Assembly (NCBI GenBank): GCA_963727635.1
Contig: CAVSHP010000021.1
Coordinates: forward strand, 186,001-250,000
Reading direction: 5' to 3'
Source of the DNA: SZUA-36 sp963727635
GTDB taxonomy: Bacteria > Pseudomonadota > Gammaproteobacteria > Xanthomonadales > SZUA-36
DNA: 64,000 nucleotides
In this document: positions 62,455-64,000 of the stretch, one piece after another
How positions within the stretch are numbered: the first letter of the stretch is position 1
Layout: every line of letters starts with the position of its first letter
Notes under the pieces: model-generated
The model's input: only the letters and a program-made list of their open reading frames with translations
What the model was told of the DNA's origin: nothing
The model's database searches: none
Translations under genes and position numbers: made by a program

Positions 62455-64000
62455 CTACTTGCAGACTTTGCTGCCTGGCTTGCCCTTACAGGTGTTCGAA
62501 CAACAATCGGAATCAGCTGAGCAGGAGGCGCCCACGGGGGCCAGGTCACAACTACCTCCACCGCCCCGTCCACCGCCGCCACCGGCGCCGCCGCAGGTGT
62601 CACCGAGAAAGGCTGCTGCATCAGAAGCCTGCACGAGACCGTAACCGTAGGCCGCGTCGCGACCGGCAGATCCCAGGTCAAGCGTTGTTGAATCAAGCGC
62701 TGTGCGTATTTCCGCATTGCTGCAACTCGTATCCTGGCTCCACACCAGGGCCGCTGCACCGGCAACATGGGGTGTTGCCATCGAAGTACCGTCGTAATAT
62801 GAATAATTACCCAGTGTCGTTGTCACGGTGGCTGAGTCGCCAAGCCTGTTCTCAAGAATTGCGCCGTCTATCCCCGAAACGCCTACACCCGGGATCGTCA
62901 CGACGGTGTCGCCGAATGTGCCACTGAACAGGGCGTCGGAATTATTAAAGATCACCAGTCCTACACCGCCCTGGATTTCGCATTCGACCGCCTTTTCGGC
63001 GAAAGAGGTAGTGCCACGCGAGATCAGGCACACCTTTCCGGCAGCGCCGGCGCAATCCCCTGGAGAGCCAAGGCCATCTACAGCGTTACACAGGAACAAG
63101 TCCCCGGTGGCGCTTGTTTGGGCCGAACCTTCCATTCCAGTTGCTTCAATTCCCGAAGTTCCGACCGCCAGGCTTTCCTCGGTGCCGAAACCCATGGTAA
63201 CCGTCGAGCGTATGGCGACACCCGGTGCTGCCAGTTCAACCTGGCTGTTTTGCTGCGAAAAGTCTGCAACGGCGAGGGCGGAATCCACCGCGGCAACGGA
63301 AATGACTGAATTGTAGGATGCGGGATAGGAGTTTCGCGTATTGCCATCATTGCCCGCTGCGGCGATGGAAAGCACACCGGCGTTATAAGCATTGCCAAAT
63401 GCACGATCTTCCGTCCTGCTCTTGACCGAACCACCCAGGCTCATGTTGATGATGACCTTTCTTCCGGCTGCGGCCGAAATGCAGGCATCAAGCGCCCCGA
63501 CGAGGTCAGAAGAATAGCCCCAGCCGCAACCGCTGGCGGACGTGGCATCGTCTTCGAAGACCTTGACGATATGCAAGCTGATATTGCCATGCGGATTGAC
63601 GCCGACAACGCCTTTGCCATTACCCGAAAGTGCTGCGATGGTACCTGCCACATGGGTACCGTGGTGGCAAAGTGTGCTGCTGGCCAGTGGGTCTCCTGTA
63701 CCCGCATTGTAAGTGATATCACCGGCATCAAGTACGGGAAGATCTTCATGACCGTTGGAGTAACCCGAATCGATAATACAGACCATGGTGTTGCCGGTAT
63801 TGGAATCATCGAGCATATCCGCCTGCACGGTTGGAATACCCCAGGGTACCGTCTCTGACATCGGGTAGCGCACTGCATCCACTTCTATGTATTCAATATT
63901 GGGGTTGCGTTGCAGACCCTTGAGCGCCTTTGCCGGTATATGCGCAGCAACCGCACCCTGGTTGGGAAGATCGCGCAGCACGTTTGCACCGGCCGACCTT
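62455..64000 (-). CDS. Subtilisin-like S8 protease with cystine-rich C-terminal tail (5' end off window)
   Basis: At least 514 residues; the frame is open through base 64000 in the NVLRDLPNQG segment, which is the prodomain end (I9-like). The catalytic Asp is in VCIIDSGYSN, the His in CHHGTHVAG and the Ser in DGTSMATPHVAGAAALV. A protease-associated insertion (about 270-400, GKVCLISRGTTSFAEKAVECE) lies between His and Ser. The C-terminal GGGGGRGGGG linker precedes CDLAPVGASC, CSADSDCC, CSNTC and a final Cys, a knottin-like spacing C-x8-C-x5-CC-x3-C-x8-C. Secreted protease of the extracellular nutritional type; the start codon lies outside. Confidence 0.88.
   Translation of the reverse strand, partial: RSAGANVLRDLPNQGAVAAHIPAKALKGLQRNPNIEYIEVDAVRYPMSETVPWGIPTVQADMLDDSNTGNTMVCIIDSGYSNGHEDLPVLDAGDITYNAGTGDPLASSTLCHHGTHVAGTIAALSGNGKGVVGVNPHGNISLHIVKVFEDDATSASGCGWGYSSDLVGALDACISAAAGRKVIINMSLGGSVKSRTEDRAFGNAYNAGVLSIAAAGNDGNTRNSYPASYNSVISVAAVDSALAVADFSQQNSQVELAAPGVAIRSTVTMGFGTEESLAVGTSGIEATGMEGSAQTSATGDLFLCNAVDGLGSPGDCAGAAGKVCLISRGTTSFAEKAVECEIQGGVGLVIFNNSDALFSGTFGDTVVTIPGVGVSGIDGAILENRLGDSATVTTTLGNYSYYDGTSMATPHVAGAAALVWSQDTSCSNAEIRTALDSTTLDLGSAGRDAAYGYGLVQASDAAAFLGDTCGGAGGGGGRGGGGSCDLAPVGASCSADSDCCSNTCKGKPGSKVCK

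Overview
The window looks like chromosome of a free-living Gram-negative gammaproteobacterium. Supporting features are Shine-Dalgarno-led genes, intrinsic terminators, Cus-type copper efflux, RhlE, MscL, SlyD, AsmA, pirin/DoxX, and many secreted or outer-membrane proteins. An octaheme cytochrome, a sulfatase locus, a Fur-controlled porin/flavoprotein operon and secreted proteases fit an aquatic or sediment heterotroph, perhaps a Woeseia-like lineage; that placement is inference only. I see no rRNA, tRNA, CRISPR array, prophage or intact transposon.

Layout. 0-4 kb: end of a HipA-type kinase, an octaheme c-type cytochrome behind a perfect 17-bp inverted repeat, a secreted Vgb-like propeller and a SlyD-type isomerase. 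4-9 kb: an ABC exporter and a threonine synthase (both minus strand), then a secreted HAF/PKD protein. 9-12.4 kb: doxX-pirin with a divergent LysR gene, then two small secreted proteins. 12.5-17.3 kb: mtnA plus a FucA-like aldolase (5-thio/5-deoxy-pentose salvage) converging on a hydroxylysine-kinase-like/phospho-lyase pair. 17.3-20.7 kb: AsmA and a LolA-like secreted protein. 20.7-25.4 kb: LysR, arylsulfatase, a decayed partial duplication of that divergent module, and a secreted HAD phosphatase. 25.6-28.1 kb: RhlE, MscL. 28.6-38 kb: a secreted two-part protein and a cusCBA-type copper/silver efflux operon with a small Cys/His protein and an outer-membrane beta-barrel. 38.1-41.4 kb: Fur-box-controlled porin/FMN-binding/PepSY operon and a UspA protein. 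41.7-45 kb: two overlapping TolB-like/TPR paralogues. 45.2-52.6 kb: RND permease plus adaptor, radical SAM protein, GNAT protein. 51.4-56 kb: adaptor/ATPase/two-permease ABC operon. 56-60 kb: acetyl-lysine deacetylase-like gene divergent from a Pat-like acyl-CoA-synthetase/GNAT fusion. 60-64 kb: anchored protein, S9 lipoprotein peptidase and a subtilase with a cystine-rich tail that runs off the right edge.

A property that affects the whole reading: about sixteen genes are broken by one-base frameshifts while the protein family continues, with catalytic residues intact, in the next frame. Others of up to 2.7 kb are uninterrupted. I read most of these as assembly or sequencing indels rather than decay, and give the full reconstructed span for each gene. 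The sulfatase/LysR remnant at 23.6-24.2 kb is different: it has large deletions and is real decay.

The loci most worth following up are the Fur-box porin/flavoprotein/PepSY operon, the copper adaptor with two metal-binding repeats and a CusF-like tail, the mtnA-aldolase pair beside the kinase/phospho-lyase pair, and the duplicated and collapsed sulfatase module.
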